A stretch of DNA of 6,203 nucleotides, from NCBI GenBank assembly GCA_035525015.1, contig DATLFC010000285.1, positions 1 through 6,203 on the forward strand, in the 5' to 3' direction. A model generated the notes under the pieces. The model made no database searches. It worked only from the letters and a program-made list of their open reading frames with translations, and was not told the DNA's origin. Origin of the DNA: DATLEX01 sp035525015. GTDB taxonomy: Bacteria > Acidobacteriota > Thermoanaerobaculia > Gp7-AA8. This document shows positions 6,110-6,203 of this stretch, piece by piece (the first letter of the stretch is position 1; the number at the start of each line of letters is the position of its first letter). The translations under genes were made by a program, and so were the position numbers.

Positions 6110-6203
6110 TCCTCACGCGCCTCGAACGACGAGAACGGTTCTGCGCGTCAGGACTTTGCACAACAGTTACACCAGCGAGCGCTGCGGTTCGAACTTCGTC
6201 CCT
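6110..6203. other. downstream tail with no identified feature
   Basis: These 94 bases to the window end hold no open frame that looks coding, no hairpin followed by T residues, and no repeat shared with the tRNA. The M16 gene therefore has no visible terminator here. Confidence 0.5.

Noticed and set aside
6186..6203. GGTTCGAA followed by CTTCGTCCCT, resembling a tRNA T-arm or a copy of the tRNA-Gln 3' end
   Set aside because: No T-stem pairing can be drawn, no acceptor stem or other arms are present, and the match to tRNA-Gln is broken by several differences.
1..6203. CRISPR array, insertion sequence, phage or toxin-antitoxin genes
   Set aside because: No spaced direct repeats, transposase or integrase motifs, terminal inverted repeats or recognisable toxin-antitoxin pair were found.

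Overview
This is a high-GC bacterial window holding one partial gene, five complete protein genes and one tRNA. GTG starts are frequent, genes are packed tightly on both strands, and the tRNA encodes its own CCA end. The mix suggests a free-living, probably soil or sediment, Gram-negative-type bacterium. The partial PilZ protein and the general style make me lean towards Acidobacteriota (Vicinamibacteria-like). That is an impression without a marker gene, so confidence is low.

Layout. Bases 1-561 (+) are the 3' part of a PilZ-domain gene that enters from the left. Its tail overlaps, convergently, the end of a HAD-family phosphatase/phosphoglucomutase-like gene (515-1261, -). Three bases beyond the HAD start codon, a small two-helix membrane protein gene begins on the opposite strand (1265-1477, +). 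It fills the gap up to a class III (CaiB/BaiF) CoA-transferase gene (1465-2676, -) and overlaps its stop. That gene is joined by an ATGA overlap to an upstream zinc-ribbon/coiled-coil gene (2673-3002, -), so the last two form a translationally coupled pair. HAD lies downstream in the same direction and may or may not share the transcript.

Bases 3003-3137 separate the leftward block from a rightward tRNA-Gln(CTG) (3138-3211). This interval holds a cluster of overlapping palindromes and a good sigma70-type promoter for the tRNA. After a 114-base gap comes a 927-residue exported M16 zinc metallopeptidase (3326-6109, +) made of an active N-terminal half and a metal-site-less C-terminal half. Bases 6110-6203 hold nothing I can support.

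How the genes relate. Only the zinc-ribbon/CoA-transferase pair is clearly linked. The others are metabolic (CoA-transferase, HAD), signalling (PilZ, presumed c-di-GMP) and envelope proteolysis (M16) genes without an obvious common pathway. I see no phage, insertion sequence, CRISPR array or defence system. The features most worth attention are a frame-sensitive heptanucleotide repeat just inside the CoA-transferase start, the antisense small membrane gene, the palindrome cluster, and the lower GC of the M16 gene beyond the tRNA.
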